DNA of 64,000 bases from Beroe forskalii (GCA_011033025.1 WFMF01000037.1:434001-498000); one strand, 5' to 3'; shown: positions 51,198 through 62,156, counted from the first letter of the stretch. The notes: a model not told the origin generated them from the sequence alone. Numbers and translations are program-made.

Positions 51198-53161
51198 ACG
51201 ACAAAAATTAGCCTCCATTAGCCTCCATTAGCCTCCATGGAGGCTGAGTGGAGGCTGAGTGGAGCCTGAGTGGAGGCTAAGTGGAGGCTAATTTCAAAAA
51301 TTAGCCTCCACGGAGGCTAGTGGAGGCATGAGGCTAATTTTCGAAAAATAGCCTCCACTGTGGAGGCTATATTAGCCTCCACTAGCCTCCACTAGGCTCC
51401 ACTAGCCTCCACTCAGCCTCCACTCAGCCTCCCTCCATGGAGGCTAAATTTTTAGTTTAGCCTCCACTAGCCTCCACTAGCCTCTACTCAAGATTTAGCC
51501 TCCATTAGCCTCCACGGAAATTTAAAAAGTCATTTTTTGGATTCTATGGAAGAGATTTTGACAGTGCTAGTGGAGGCTATAGCCTCCAAATGGAGGCTAA
51601 AATCATGAAAAAACACAGATAATATGCTAGCCTCCACAAAATTGAATTTATGTCATGTTTTTACAAAAAGAGTACATTTTGTAACATAGACCAAAGTCTA
51701 GTATTAGGCACCACTAGGCCTCCACTAGAATCCACTCAGCCTCCACTAGGCTCCACTAGGCTTCACTCAGCCTCCACTAGGCTCCACTCAGCCTCCACTC
51801 AGCCTCCACTAGGCTCCATTCAGCCTCCACTAGCCTCCACGCAGCCTCCACTCAGCCTCCATTAGCCTCCACTTAGCCTCACTAGGCTCCACTCAGCCTC
51901 CACTAGGCTCCGCAGCCTCCACTAGGCTCCAGTGGAGCCTCCACTGGAGCCTAGTGGAGGCTGAGTGGGCTAGTGGAGGCTGAGGGAGCCTGGTGGAGGC
52001 TGGATGGAGGCCTGGTGGAGGCTGAGTGGAGCCTGAGTGGAGGCTGAGTGGAGGCCAGTGGAGGCTGGTGGAGGTGAATGGGCCTAGTGGAGGCCATGGA
52101 GCCTAGTGGAGGCTGAATGGAGCCTAGTGGAGGCTAGTGGAGCCTATTGGATCCTAGTGGAGGCTAGTGGAGCCTAGTGGTGGCCAGTGGAGCCTAGTGG
52201 AGGCTGAGTGGAGCCTAGTGGAGGCTAGTGGGGCCTGAGTGGAGCCTAGTGGAGGCTGAGTGGAGCCTAGTGGGGGCTAAGTGGAGGCTAGTGGGCTGAG
52301 TGGAGCCTAGTGGAGGCTGAGTGGAGCCTAGTGGAGGCTGAATGGATCCTAGTGGAGGCTAGTGGAGCCTATTGGATCCTAGTGAGGCTAGTGGAGCCTA
52401 GTGGTGGCCAGTGGAGCCTAGTGGAGGCTGAGTGGAGCCTAGTGGAGGCTAGTGGGGCTGAGTGGAGCCTAGTGGAGGCTGAGTGGAGCCTAGTGGAGGC
52501 TAAGTGGAGGCTGAGTGGAGCCTAGTGGAGGCTGAGTGGAGCCTAGTGGAGGCTGAGTGGAGCCTAGTGGAGGCTGAGTGGAGCCCTAGTGGAGGCTGAG
52601 TGAAGCCTAGTGGAGGCTGAGTGTAGGACAGTTGGAGCTGTCTGAAAGTTTGAAGCTATATATTGTTTTTCACATTAGTACACATAAATCACCATTTTCA
52701 GCAAGAAATTTGTGTTTTGTAGGCTTATTGATTTAGGCTCCACTCAGCCTCCACTTAGCCTCCACTCAGCCTCCACTAGCCTCCATTAGCCTCCAAATGG
52801 AGGCTTTAGCCTCCACAAAAATGACTTTTTAAATTTCTGTGGAGGCTAATGGAGGCTAATTCTTGAGTGGAGGCTAGTGGAGGCTAGTGGAGGCTAAACC
52901 AAAAATTTAGCCTCCATGGAGGCTGAGTGGAGGCTGAGTGGAGGCTGAGTGGAGGCTAGTGGAGGCTAATGGAGGCTAGTGGAGGCTAATATAGCCTCCA
53001 TAGTGGAGGCTATTTTTCAAAAATTAGCCTCATGCCTCCACTAGCCTCCGTGGAGGCTAATTTTGAAATTAGCCTCCACTTAGGCTCCACTCAGGGCTCC
53101 ACTCAGCCTCCTCAGCCTCCATGGAGGCTAATGGAGGCTAATGGAGGCTAATTTTTGTCGT
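51198..53161. mobile_element. Large foldback element made of AGCCTCCACT-type units (about 1.96 kb)
   Basis: It starts ACGACAAAAATTAGCCTCC and ends GGAGGCTAATTTTTGTCGT. The outer 430 bases on each side are inverted copies of each other, including single-copy landmarks: AATTTC(A)AAAATTAGCCTC, TGGAGGCATGAGGCTAATTT, and a Ser-poor AT spacer near TTCTATGGAAG present only on the left. The interior holds long runs of the same roughly 10-bp unit, first as GCCTCCACTA then, past about 51,930, as AGTGGAGCCTAGTGGAGGCT. There is no open frame apart from repeat by-products. It ends 47 bases from a coding exon. Confidence 0.8.
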
Positions 53162-53207
53162 ACATGATCAATGATGTGATTGTGAAGATAAGAGACTAGA
53201 ATGATAC

Positions 53208-53392
53208 CTCTTCGTGTTTCTTCTCACTCTCAACGCTAACAGCAGCTCCCTCAGCTCATTCGCTGTGAGAGAGGGATCATTGGGGCCAAGCCCCATGATC
53301 CTCCTGGCCCAGTAATTCACTTTGGGCCAGTGTTGGTGGTCCTCTAGCTCGAAGTAGCTAGACATTTGCAGGTCCAGCTGCTTCACGATTCT
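53208..53392 (-). CDS. Coding exon of unknown family, possibly 5' part of the SON-like gene
   Basis: Acceptor CTATTCCAG (exon start 53,392) and donor AAGAG|GTATCA bound 185 bases, 61 codons plus two. The product starts RIVKQLDLQMSSYFELEDHQ and continues HWPKVNYWARRIMGLGPNDP, then a Leu/Arg-rich helix. It joins in phase 0 to the exon at 53.7 kb, giving a compact globular-looking segment of about 110 residues. I do not recognise the domain. It lies on the same strand as the SON-like exons, with the SLC25 gene, the assembly gap and the foldback element in between. The foldback element ends only 47 bases away. Confidence 0.55.
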
Positions 53393-53691
53393 CTGGAATA
53401 GGGTATGTATCATTGTCTCTCATATGCCATAAAAACTGCTCTACGATAAGTCGGGATAGGTAGGTACTATAAGTAGGAACCAGTGGGTATCATTGATGGC
53501 CGAAACTCAGAATTTCTTAGCTGGGATGGGATGGGAACGAATCCCGGACCTCCCAAGGAGGGCCAATATTGCTCGGAGTTGGAGCCGAGAAATTTGCGGG
53601 CAACTAAACTATAGTACCTAGTACTAGTTCAGAAGTTCATAATACTGATAGATAAAGATAATGAAGGTTCTCGTTTATGCGGGATACATAC

Positions 53692-53837
53692 CTGGAACAA
53701 TTTCTTAGCAGTCCGAGGAAGGTGACTGTGGGGCTTCCTCCTCCACCCAGCCCGTGATGAAAATTGGAGGCCTACGAATATATCATAGGCCTCTCCAGCA
53801 GAAACCCGATCACATTCAGTGATGTTGTAGTCCTCTC
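53692..53837 (-). CDS. Coding exon of unknown family, upstream partner of the 53.2 kb exon
   Basis: Acceptor TTAAACAG (exon start 53,837) and donor CAG|GTATGT bound 146 bases, entered with two bases of a split codon and leaving in phase 0. The product starts EDYNITECDRVSAGEAYDIF and ends PRTAKKLFQ. Only one frame is open, and it is the one that joins in phase to the next exon. Earlier exons, including the start codon, were not found; they may lie beyond the satellite arrays. Confidence 0.52.
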
Positions 53838-54126
53838 CTGTTTAATAGTATAGAGCCTATTTGCTATTTCTCTAATAGTAATACCTTATACAACTACACA
53901 AAATGAATATAGTGCTCGGCTGAAGACGACTAGCATGTCCGTGCCGTGCCCTTCGTAACACGTACGACGCAAAATTTTTAATGTGCATTTATAATTTACG
54001 CAGGTTAGGAATGAATGGTCATTGATAGAAGCATGAAATGAGAGAGAAAGAAAAGGGGCTCTTTTTATCGTCATAAATTTGTGTGCTTTCAATGTGATCG
54101 ATTTGGTATGTGCACGTAACATTTTT

Positions 54127-54350
54127 CGTCATGCTCGATCTGGTGCTTAAAGTGGTTTCAACGTCATAGAATTGGTATGTGGAATGTGCAAACGTCGCTA
54201 TTCGTCACGTTTGATATGGTGTAGAGTGCTGTCAACGTCATACAGTTGGTATGCGCGCGTAACGCTATTCGTCATGCTTGATTGGGTACAGAGTGGTGTC
54301 AACGTCATTGCGTTGGTATGTGGAATGTGCATACGTCGTCGTTCGTCATT
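54127..54350 (+). promoter_or_regulatory. Array of CGTCA (CRE half-site) motifs upstream of a TATA box, unit 1
   Basis: CGTCA starts at 54,127, 54,162, 54,203, 54,236, 54,270, 54,303 and 54,344 (spacings 33-41). TTCGTCA(C/T)G alternates with TCAACGTCAT. They belong to a roughly 70-75-bp tandem repeat that also has TTGGTATG and GGAATGTGCA words. CGTCA is the ATF/CREB half-site in general; use here is inference. Confidence 0.5.
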
Positions 54351-54373
54351 GATGATGGAGTGGTGTCAGCCAC

Positions 54374-54382
54374 TATATATAA
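54374..54382 (+). promoter_or_regulatory. TATA-box-like core promoter, unit 1
   Basis: TATATATAA followed by GG stands directly downstream of the CGTCA array. About 30 bases on, CGCCATTAG could serve as an initiator. The satellite array begins about 80 bases downstream. No protein frame follows. Confidence 0.45.
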
Positions 54383-54463
54383 GGACGTGTGCTGCCCCTC
54401 TCGCCATTAGTTGTATTTGTTTTCTTGGTGTTCAACTTGCTTTGCTTAACGTGTTGTTTATTA

Positions 54464-55998
54464 AGTACCGTTGTTGTTAAGGTACCGTTGTTGTTAAGGT
54501 ACCGTTGTTGTTAAGGTACCGTTGTTGTTAAGGTACCGTTGTTGTTAAGGTACCGTTGTTGTTAAGGTACCGTTGTTGTAACGGTACCCAGTTAGGTACC
54601 GTTGTTGTTAAGGTACCCAGTAAAGTACCGTTGTTAAAACCGTACCGTTGTTAAGGTGCCGTTGTTGTTAAGGTACCGTTGTTATTAAGGTACCGTTGTT
54701 GTTAAGGTACCCAGTAAAGTACCGTTGTTAAAACCGTACCGTTGTTAAGGTGCCGTTGTTGTTAAGGTACCGTTGTTATTAAGGTACCGTTGTTGTTAAG
54801 GTACCGTTGTTGTTAAGGTACCCAGTAAGGTACCGTTGTTGTTAAGGTACCCAGTAAGGTACCGTTGTTGTTAAGGGTACCCAGTTAAGTACCGTTGTTA
54901 TTAAGGTACCGTTGTTGTTAAGGTACCGTTGTTGTTAAGGTTCCGTTGTTGTTAAGGTACCGTTGTTGTTAAGGTACTGTTGTTGTTAGGGTACCCAGTT
55001 AAGTACCGTTGTTATTCAGGTACAGTTGTTGTTAAGGTACCGTTGTTGTAACGGTACCCAGTTAGGTACCGTTGTTGTTAAGGTACCCAGTAAAGTACCG
55101 TTGTTAAAACCGTACCGTTGTTAAGGTACCGTTGTTGTTAAGGTACCGTTGTTATTAAGGTACCGTTGTTGTTAAGGTACCGTTGTTGTTAAGGTACCCA
55201 GTTAGGTACCGTTGTTGTTAAGGTACCTTTGTTGTTAAGGTACCCAGTTAAGTACCGGTGTTAAAACGGTACCGTTGTTAAGGTACCGTTGTTGTTAAGG
55301 TACCGTTGTTGTTAAGGTACCGTTGTTGTAATGTTGTAACTGAACCCAGTTAAGTACCGTTGTTAAAACCGTACCGTTGTTAAGGTGCCGTTGTTGTTAA
55401 GGTACCGTTGTTATTAAGCTCCGTTGTTGTTAAGGTACCGTTGTTGTTAAGGTACCGTTGTTGTTAAGGTACCGTTGTTGTTAAGGTACCGTTGTTGTTA
55501 AGGTACCGTTGTTGTTAAGGTACCGTTGTTGTAACGGTACCCAGTTAGGGACCGTTGTTGTTAAGGTACCCAGTTAAGTACCGGTGTTAAAACGGTACCG
55601 TTGTTAAGGTACCGTTGTTGTTAAGGTACCGTTGTTGTTAAGGTACCGTTGTTGTAATGTTGTAACGGAACCCAGTTAGGTACCGTTGTTGTTAAGGTAC
55701 CCAGTAAGGTACCGTTGTTGTTAAGGTACCCAGTAAGGTACCGTTGTTGTTAAGGTACCTTTGTTGTTAGGGTACCCAGTTAAGTACCGTTGTTATTCAG
55801 GTACAGTTGTTGTTAAGGTACCGTTAATGTTGAGGTACCGTTGTTGTTAAGGTACCGTTGTTGTTAAGGTACCCAGTTAGGTACCTTTGTTGTTAAGGTA
55901 TCCAGTTAAGTACCGTTGTTTATAAGGTTCCGTTGTTAATAAGGTACCGTTGTTTATAAGGTTCAGTAATAAATAAGGTACCGTTGTCAATAAGGTGC
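54464..55998 (+). repeat. 17-bp satellite GGTACCGTTGTTGTTAA, array 1
   Basis: The 17-bp unit is repeated for 1.5 kb, with interspersed variants GGTACCCAGTTA, AAACCGTACCGTTGTTAAGG and GTTGTAACGGTACCCAG that recur in the same order, so a higher-order pattern exists. It contains a KpnI site in nearly every unit. Frequent TAA stops exclude a long protein. Confidence 0.93.
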
Positions 55999-56957
55999 TA
56001 TAATAGTTTTATCGTCGATTATCGTTTGTGCAATTTTAAAATCCAGAGATTTTCCACTGTGCGTCACACGTACGTCCATCCGTACATAATATAGATTAGA
56101 AACTCGGCGAAGATTTTCAATTGTCTGCAGACATACATGAAGTCTGGAGAAACACATTGTCGCGAAACTGATTTTCATGGCAGGATGCCGCGGAATTGCG
56201 GAAAGACTTTAGTTCGAATCCCCAACACGGGAATTTTGTCGGACCAAGAACATAAAAACCATTGCTTATTGACGCACAACAATTTATGCAAACTATACAA
56301 ATTATGAACAAATTTCATCAATCAAAGCAAATACGTAAAATGCCCATTCAACACGGTTTTCAAGGTCTCCTGACAAGTGATATTTGTACCCCGTCAAATT
56401 ATGTCCCAAACATTTGAAAGTTGAGTGTTTAACTTGAAGTTGAACATCTGTCGAATGTTCTGGAACTGGCAACTAAAACTCACATTTTCAGTTATTCACA
56501 AATGTCAGGAGACCTAAATAAGCGAAATAATGAATAGTAGGCAGCAAATCATAATATCATTTCTAATTTCTAAACATGATCACTCAGTTATCACTTGTAG
56601 CGAAAGTATCTACATGCTGTTATTCCGCTTTCATATCAATGATGAATGATCTAACATTACAATAGCACAAATGCAGTGAAACAACCTGAATACATTTTAA
56701 ACCTACCTAAAGAATTACTTTTATAGCAAGCACGTATAAGCAACGTTCTGTTCCTTCTTGAGCTTCAAGTGCAAAATTGGAATTCAAAAGCATCGTCACG
56801 TTTGATATGGTGTAGAGTGGTGTCAACGTCATACAGTTGGTATGCGCACGTAACGCTATTCGTCATGCTTGATTGGGTAGGTGTCAACGTCATTGCGTTG
56901 GTATGTGAATGTGCATACGTCGTCGTTCGTCATTGATGATGGAGTGGTGTCAGCCAC

Positions 56958-56966
56958 TATATATAA
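56958..56966 (+). promoter_or_regulatory. TATA-box-like core promoter, unit 2
   Basis: Same TATATATAAGG and downstream CGCCATTAG as in unit 1, with the array starting about 80 bases on. Conservation of this stretch between units matches that of the neighbouring non-satellite DNA. Confidence 0.45.
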
Positions 56967-57046
56967 GGACGTGTGCTGCCCCTCTCGCCATTAGTTGTAT
57001 TTGTTTTCTTGGTGTTCAACTTGCTTTGCTTAACGTGTTGTTTATA

Positions 57047-58620
57047 AAGTACCGTTGTTGTTAAGGTACCGTTGTTGTTAAGGTACCGTTGTTGTTAAGG
57101 TACCGTTGTTGTTAAGGTACCGTTGTTGTAACGGTACCCAGTTAGGTACCGTTGTTGTTAAGGTACCGTTGTTATTAAGGTACCGTTGTTGTTAAGGTAC
57201 CGTTGTTGTTAAGGTACCCAGTAAGGTACCGTTGTTGTTAAGGTACCGTTGTTGTTAGGGTACCCAGTTAAGTACCGTTGTTATTCAGGTACAGTTGTTG
57301 TTAAGGTACCGTTATTGTTGAGGTACCGTTGTTGTAACGGTACCCAGTTAGGTACCGTTGTTGTTAAGGTACCCAGTAAAGTACCGTTGTTAAAACCGTA
57401 CCGTTGTTAAGGTGCCGTTGTTGTTAAGGTACCGTTGTTATTAAGGTACCGTTGTTGTTAAGGTACCGTTGTTGTTAAGGTTGTTGTTAAAGGTACCTTT
57501 TGTTGTTAGTGCCCAGTTAAAGTACCGTTGTTATTAAGGTACCGTTGTTAGTACCGTTGTTGTTAAGGTACCGTTGTTGTTAGGGTACCCAGTTAAGTAC
57601 CGTTGTTATTCAGGTACAGTTGTTGTTAAGGTACCGTTGTTGTAACGGTACCCAGTTAGGTACCGTTGTTAAGGTACCCAGTAAAGTACCGTTGTTAAAA
57701 CCGTACCGTTGTTAAGGTGCCGTTGTTGTTAAGGTACCGTTGTTATTAAGGTACCGTTGTTGTTAAGGTACCGTTGTTGTTAAGGTACCCAGTAAGGTAC
57801 CGTTCTTGTTAAGGTACCTTTGTTGTTAAGGTACCCAGTTAAGTACCGGTGTTAAAACGGTACCGTTGTTAAGGTACCGTTGTTGTTAAGGTACCGTTGT
57901 TGTTAAGGTACCGTTGTTATTAAGGTACCGTTGTTGTTAAGGTGCCGTTGTTGTTAAGGTACCGTTGTTGTTAAGGTACCGTTGTTGTTAAGGTACCGTT
58001 GTTGTTAAGGTACCGTTGTTGTTAAGGTACCGTTGTTGTTAAGGTACCGTTGTTGTAACGGTACCCAGTTAGGGACCGTTGTTGTTAAGGTACCCAGTTA
58101 AGTACCGGTGTTAAAACGGTACCGTTGTTAAGGTACCGTTGTTGTTAAGGTACCGTTGTTGTTAAGGTACCGTTGTTGTAATGTTGTAACGGAACCCAGT
58201 TAGGTACCGTTGTTGTTAAGGTACCGTTGTTGTTAAGGTACCGTTGTTGTTAAGGTACCGTTGTTGTAATGTTGTAACGGAACCCAGTTAGGTACCGTTG
58301 TTGTTAAGGTACCCAGTAAGGTACCGTTGTTGTTAAGGTACCCAGTAAGGTACCGTTGTTGTTAAGGTACCTTTGTTGTTAGGGTACCCAGTTAAGTACC
58401 GTTGTTATTCAGGTACAGTTGTTGTTAAGGTACCGTTAATGTTGAGGTACCGTTGTTGTTAAGGTACCGCTAATGTTGAGGTACCGTTGTTGTTAAGGTA
58501 CCCAGTTAGGTACCTTTGTTGTTAAGGTATCCAGTTAAGTACCGTTGTTTATAAGGTTCCGTTGTTAATAAGGTACCGTTGTTTATAAGGTTCAGTAATA
58601 AATAAGGTACCGTTGTCAAA
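57047..58620 (+). repeat. 17-bp satellite GGTACCGTTGTTGTTAA, array 2
   Basis: Same unit and same variant words as array 1, about 1.57 kb, different numbers of each variant. Long uniform runs (for example around 57,960-58,060) suggest recent local amplification. Confidence 0.93.
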
Positions 58621-59475
58621 AAGGTGCGATAATAGTTTTATCGTCGATTATCGTTTGTGCAATTTTAAAATCCAGAGATTTTCCACTGTGCGTCACACGT
58701 ACGTCCATCCGTACATAATATAGATTAGAAACTCGGCGAAGATTTTCAATTGTCTGCGGACATACATGAAGTCTGGAGAAACACATTGTCGCGAAACTGA
58801 TTTTCATGGCAGGATGCCGCGGAATTGCGGAAAGACTTTAGTTCGAATCCCCAACACGGGAATTTTGTCGGACCAAGAACATAAAAACCATTGCTTATTG
58901 ACGCACAACAATTTATGCAAACTATACAAATTATGAACAAATTTCATCAATCAAAGCAAATACGTAAAATGCCCATTCAACACGGTTTTCAAGGTCTCCT
59001 GACAAGTGATATTTGTACCCCGTCAAATTATGTCCCAAACATTTGAAAGTTGAGTGTTTAACTTGAAGTTGAACATCTGTCGAATGTTCTGGAACTGGCA
59101 ACTAAAAACTCACATTTTTCAGTTATTCACAAATGTCAGGAGACCTAAATAAGCGAAATAATGAATAGTAGGCAGCAAATCATAATATCATTTCTAATTT
59201 CTAAACATGATCACTCAGTTATCACTTGTAGCGAAAGTATCTACATGCTGTTATTCCGCTTTCATATCAATGATGAATGATCTAACATTACAATAGCACA
59301 AATGCAGTGAAACAACCTGAATACATTTTAAACCTACCTAAAGAATTACTTTTATAGCAAGCACGTATAAGCAACGTTCTGTTCCTTCTTGAGCTTCAAG
59401 TGCAAAATTGGAATTCAAAAGCATGGTTTTTGCTTTTTGTAAATTGTAGTACCTACTTACAAGAAGCCTGGCATA

Positions 59476-60301
59476 CACTCAGTTTTTTTTATAAGAAACT
59501 GTCTATAAGAAACTTAGCCTAGGATTTCCGAAAATTTAAGAAACTTAGCCTAGAATTTCGCAAAAATTAAGAAACTTCACTGATTTACAATTAAGAAATT
59601 AAGAAACTTCTAGCCTAGAATTTTGAAATTTGTCTATAAAATCCTATTGCAACTGAAATTCTTTTAACATGATACGTCCTGGCTATGGGGCTGCGCCCCC
59701 AGACCCCCACTTTTTGATTGTGAACATTCCGAAACTAATCTAGTACTTCTATTGGACTCCTATTACAGTATTACACTGGATACTATGTGATAATTGACCA
59801 TACAGCATAGAAATTTAGAAAATGAATCTCTCATGATTTGTCGGTTTAAAGTAACATGCCAGATACTAAAGCACAAAACAGAAATTTAGAAATTGTTGTT
59901 GCGACAGGACACTATTAGTATTACAGTTCCATATCTATTTCCAATAGTTCCAAGCATTAAGCATTATAGGATTTAGATATGATTTCAAAATTTCAAACTT
60001 TTTGGAAGAACATTTGATGAAGATCCCTGAACATTATTGTATACAGCTGCACAAATCTTTTAAGATAGGTACATGCTTAAAAGTGTATAATTTAACTGAA
60101 AATATCAGAAGGTTCGATTCTAATCCTCAACTACAGTCTACACAGTAGGTTCTTGGAAATTTCTTAGACATTTTTGCTGTACGGTATGTCGGTATGTAGA
60201 ATTAAGAAACCGATTAAGAAACTTTTAGGCTCAAAATCGTAAAAAAATAAGAAACTTGTAACCTAGGATTTCAATAAGTTTCTTATAAAAAAACCTGAGT
60301 G
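59476..60301. mobile_element. TA-flanked MITE with about 25-bp terminal inverted repeats
   Basis: It starts CACTCAGTTTTTTTTATAAG plus AAACT and ends AGTTTCTTATAAAAAAACCT plus GAGTG, with TA on each outer side (59,474-59,475 and 60,302-60,303). TA duplications are the mark of Tc1/mariner-type insertion. Sub-terminal TTAAGAAACTTAGCC words repeat. It has no transposase and carries a GGGGCTGCGCCCC palindrome inside. Confidence 0.75.
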
Positions 60302-61109
60302 TAGAACATATTAAATAGATCATTTCAGAGGCATCTTAAGTATTACTTAATCAGTGGCATTTTAAATATTGCCTTAATTAAATAAATTAATCAGTAATCC
60401 ATTGACGGAAAAATGACTCCATACAGACCTGAATCTCTTGTGACAGTCGACGGATGTAAACAACGATTCAAACATCAAAGCCATTGTTTTAGGAACAACT
60501 CCCTTGGGCGGGGCAAAACAAATGTCCGTCACTTTGAAACGGGGTGTTCTTTAAAGCTGTGATTAATCTCAGGATTTTTGATTTTCATCATTAGTTGAGA
60601 TGATCAGGAGATAATAAAATTATCATGCGGCAATCTCCTATTTCAAAATATTATCTCCTCAGGAGGCCAATTGCAATGATTATCTCATTCAAAAGTTTAC
60701 TATTTGGGATCGAGCGTTAGAGACGAGGTCGGGGCATCCTCTATTCTTCTCTATATAGAAGGAGGCATTCTCCAAAATTTCAAAATTCTGGTTGATACTC
60801 CCCTCCCTGTTTTGGCGCACGCTCTATAGGTCATAGGTGCGTGCGTGAGCGCGCGCGGCGCGCTTCAGAAAACTGCACTGACTGCTGAAATATATAATTT
60901 TGATACAAAATTGAACTCGCGGCGTTCAGATATTCAGTAGACATATGATGTTTCCAAAATTGGAACAAAAAATGAGACAATTTGCTGAAATATTGTTCCT
61001 GCAACTAAAAACCGATTTTTCGTCCGATATTGCCTTAAAACTACCAATGAAAACTCAAACAAAACGATCAATGTGTAACTACATCAATCTTCAGTGATTT
61101 ATGTCCTAA

Positions 61110-61350
61110 GAATATGTCAGCATTTTGTCTCATTTTCGCAATATGTCAGCATTTGCCATTTTGTCTCATTTTTGTTCCAAACTTGTCCCAACACAAAATA
61201 TCAGCCAGATTGAAATTTAAAAGGCTCGGGATGGTCAATAAGGGTTTTTGGTCGTCTGGATAAACTATTTAGTACCCTAGAAGGGCTTCTAGGTATATGT
61301 CAGCAATTTGGCTCATTTCTGCGCAGTATGTCAGCATTTTGTCTCATTCT
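61110..61350 (+). repeat. Degenerate repeat of TATGTCAGCATTTTGTCTCA words
   Basis: TATGTCAGCATTTTGTCTCA or a close variant, usually followed by TTTTTGTTCC, occurs at about 61,113, 61,142, 61,296 and 61,327, and again at 62,247 beyond the 61.4 kb insertion. Confidence 0.55.
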
Positions 61351-61396
61351 TGTTCCAAGGCCAAATATCTGTAGGTTTGAATTTCTGAACCTTAAG

Positions 61397-62156
61397 GTAA
61401 TTCCCGGGGGGGCTAGGGGGGCTGAAGCCCCCCCAAGATTTTTGAACGACTCAAAAAAACTTAAAACTCCCTATTAAAATTTCCAACTTAATTGATCTTT
61501 ACAGTTTACTTATTAAATACGGAATGATTTTGATGCGTCATTTGTAATTGTGAAGGTTTGCACATCATATCAACACTTCATGTAGGCTAGTTTGTAGGTA
61601 ATCCATGGTATTATCATCAACAAACCACAGTACAGAAGTGCAGTAATCTGATCAATCAATGTGTATATAGTTAGTGGGCAAAAATAATAATAAAGAAAGA
61701 AATAATTGATTATCATGCTCATATAATCGGATAATCCTCATAGATGTATGCAAGTGTCATACTGAATGAATAAAAAAGATTCAATGATGTTCATAACAAT
61801 TTTAAGCCTAAAAAACAAGCAAGTGCTCTGCGCTAAAAAAATGGGCCATCAGTTGGGAAAAGGCACAAATTGTACTACACGGCTTGAAAAGTTGCTCAAA
61901 ACTTGTCAAAGTACCATTGTATAAGACTTATCATTTTCACGATTCTTACCCATTTCTGTAGCCCGAAATTCATTCTCAGACATTGAAAAACCCAAAAATT
62001 TCGGGGCTCCGCCTCTGGCCAGGGGCACTGCCCCTGGACACCGCTGGGGGCTGCGCCCCCTAGCCCCCCGCCAGGGGCTCCGCCCCTGGACCCCGTTCTC
62101 TGGGCTCGCTTCGCTCGCCCAGCCCCCCCATCTCAAAATTGAGAATTACGGCCCTG
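61397..62156. mobile_element. 760-bp insertion flanked by 15-bp direct repeats
   Basis: TTTCTGAACCTTAAG is found at 61,382-61,396 and 62,157-62,171, bracketing a block that starts GTAATTCCCGGGGGGGCTAG and ends AGCCCCCCCATCTC...GAATTACGGCCCTG. GTAATTC and GGGGGGGCT recur inverted at the two ends. The right part holds nested GGGGCTGCGCCCC-type hairpins. Surrounding repeats resume after it. Confidence 0.6.

Larger units (their letters stand above)
54203..56793 (+). repeat. 2.6 kb tandem unit, copy 1 (promoter + satellite + tail)
   Basis: Runs from CGTCACGTTTGATATGG to GAATTCAAAAGCAT and is followed directly by copy 2. The tail (about 56,000-56,793) is unique-looking AT-rich DNA, repeated almost base for base at 58,625-59,424. 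It includes GTTCGAATC (56,212), a pol III B-box-like word. Confidence 0.88.
56794..59424 (+). repeat. 2.6 kb tandem unit, copy 2
   Basis: Same order as copy 1: five CGTCA sites, the TATA-like box at 56,958, the 17-bp array (57,047-58,620) and the tail. The flanks are nearly identical to copy 1, while the satellite part differs by gain and loss of units, as expected of array turnover after a duplication. The junction is GCAT|CGTCACG. Confidence 0.88.

Noticed and set aside
52310-52525. Frame with WSLVEA repeats
   Set aside because: By-product of the AGTGGAGGCT foldback units.
56178-56225. tRNA-derived SINE in the tail of the 2.6 kb unit
   Set aside because: GTTCGAATC is a fair B box, but the A box is weak and no acceptor stem forms; noted only inside the unit entry.
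54464-58620. Possible telomere-like or coding repeat
   Set aside because: The 17-bp unit is unlike any telomere repeat I know, and both strands have stops in nearly every unit.
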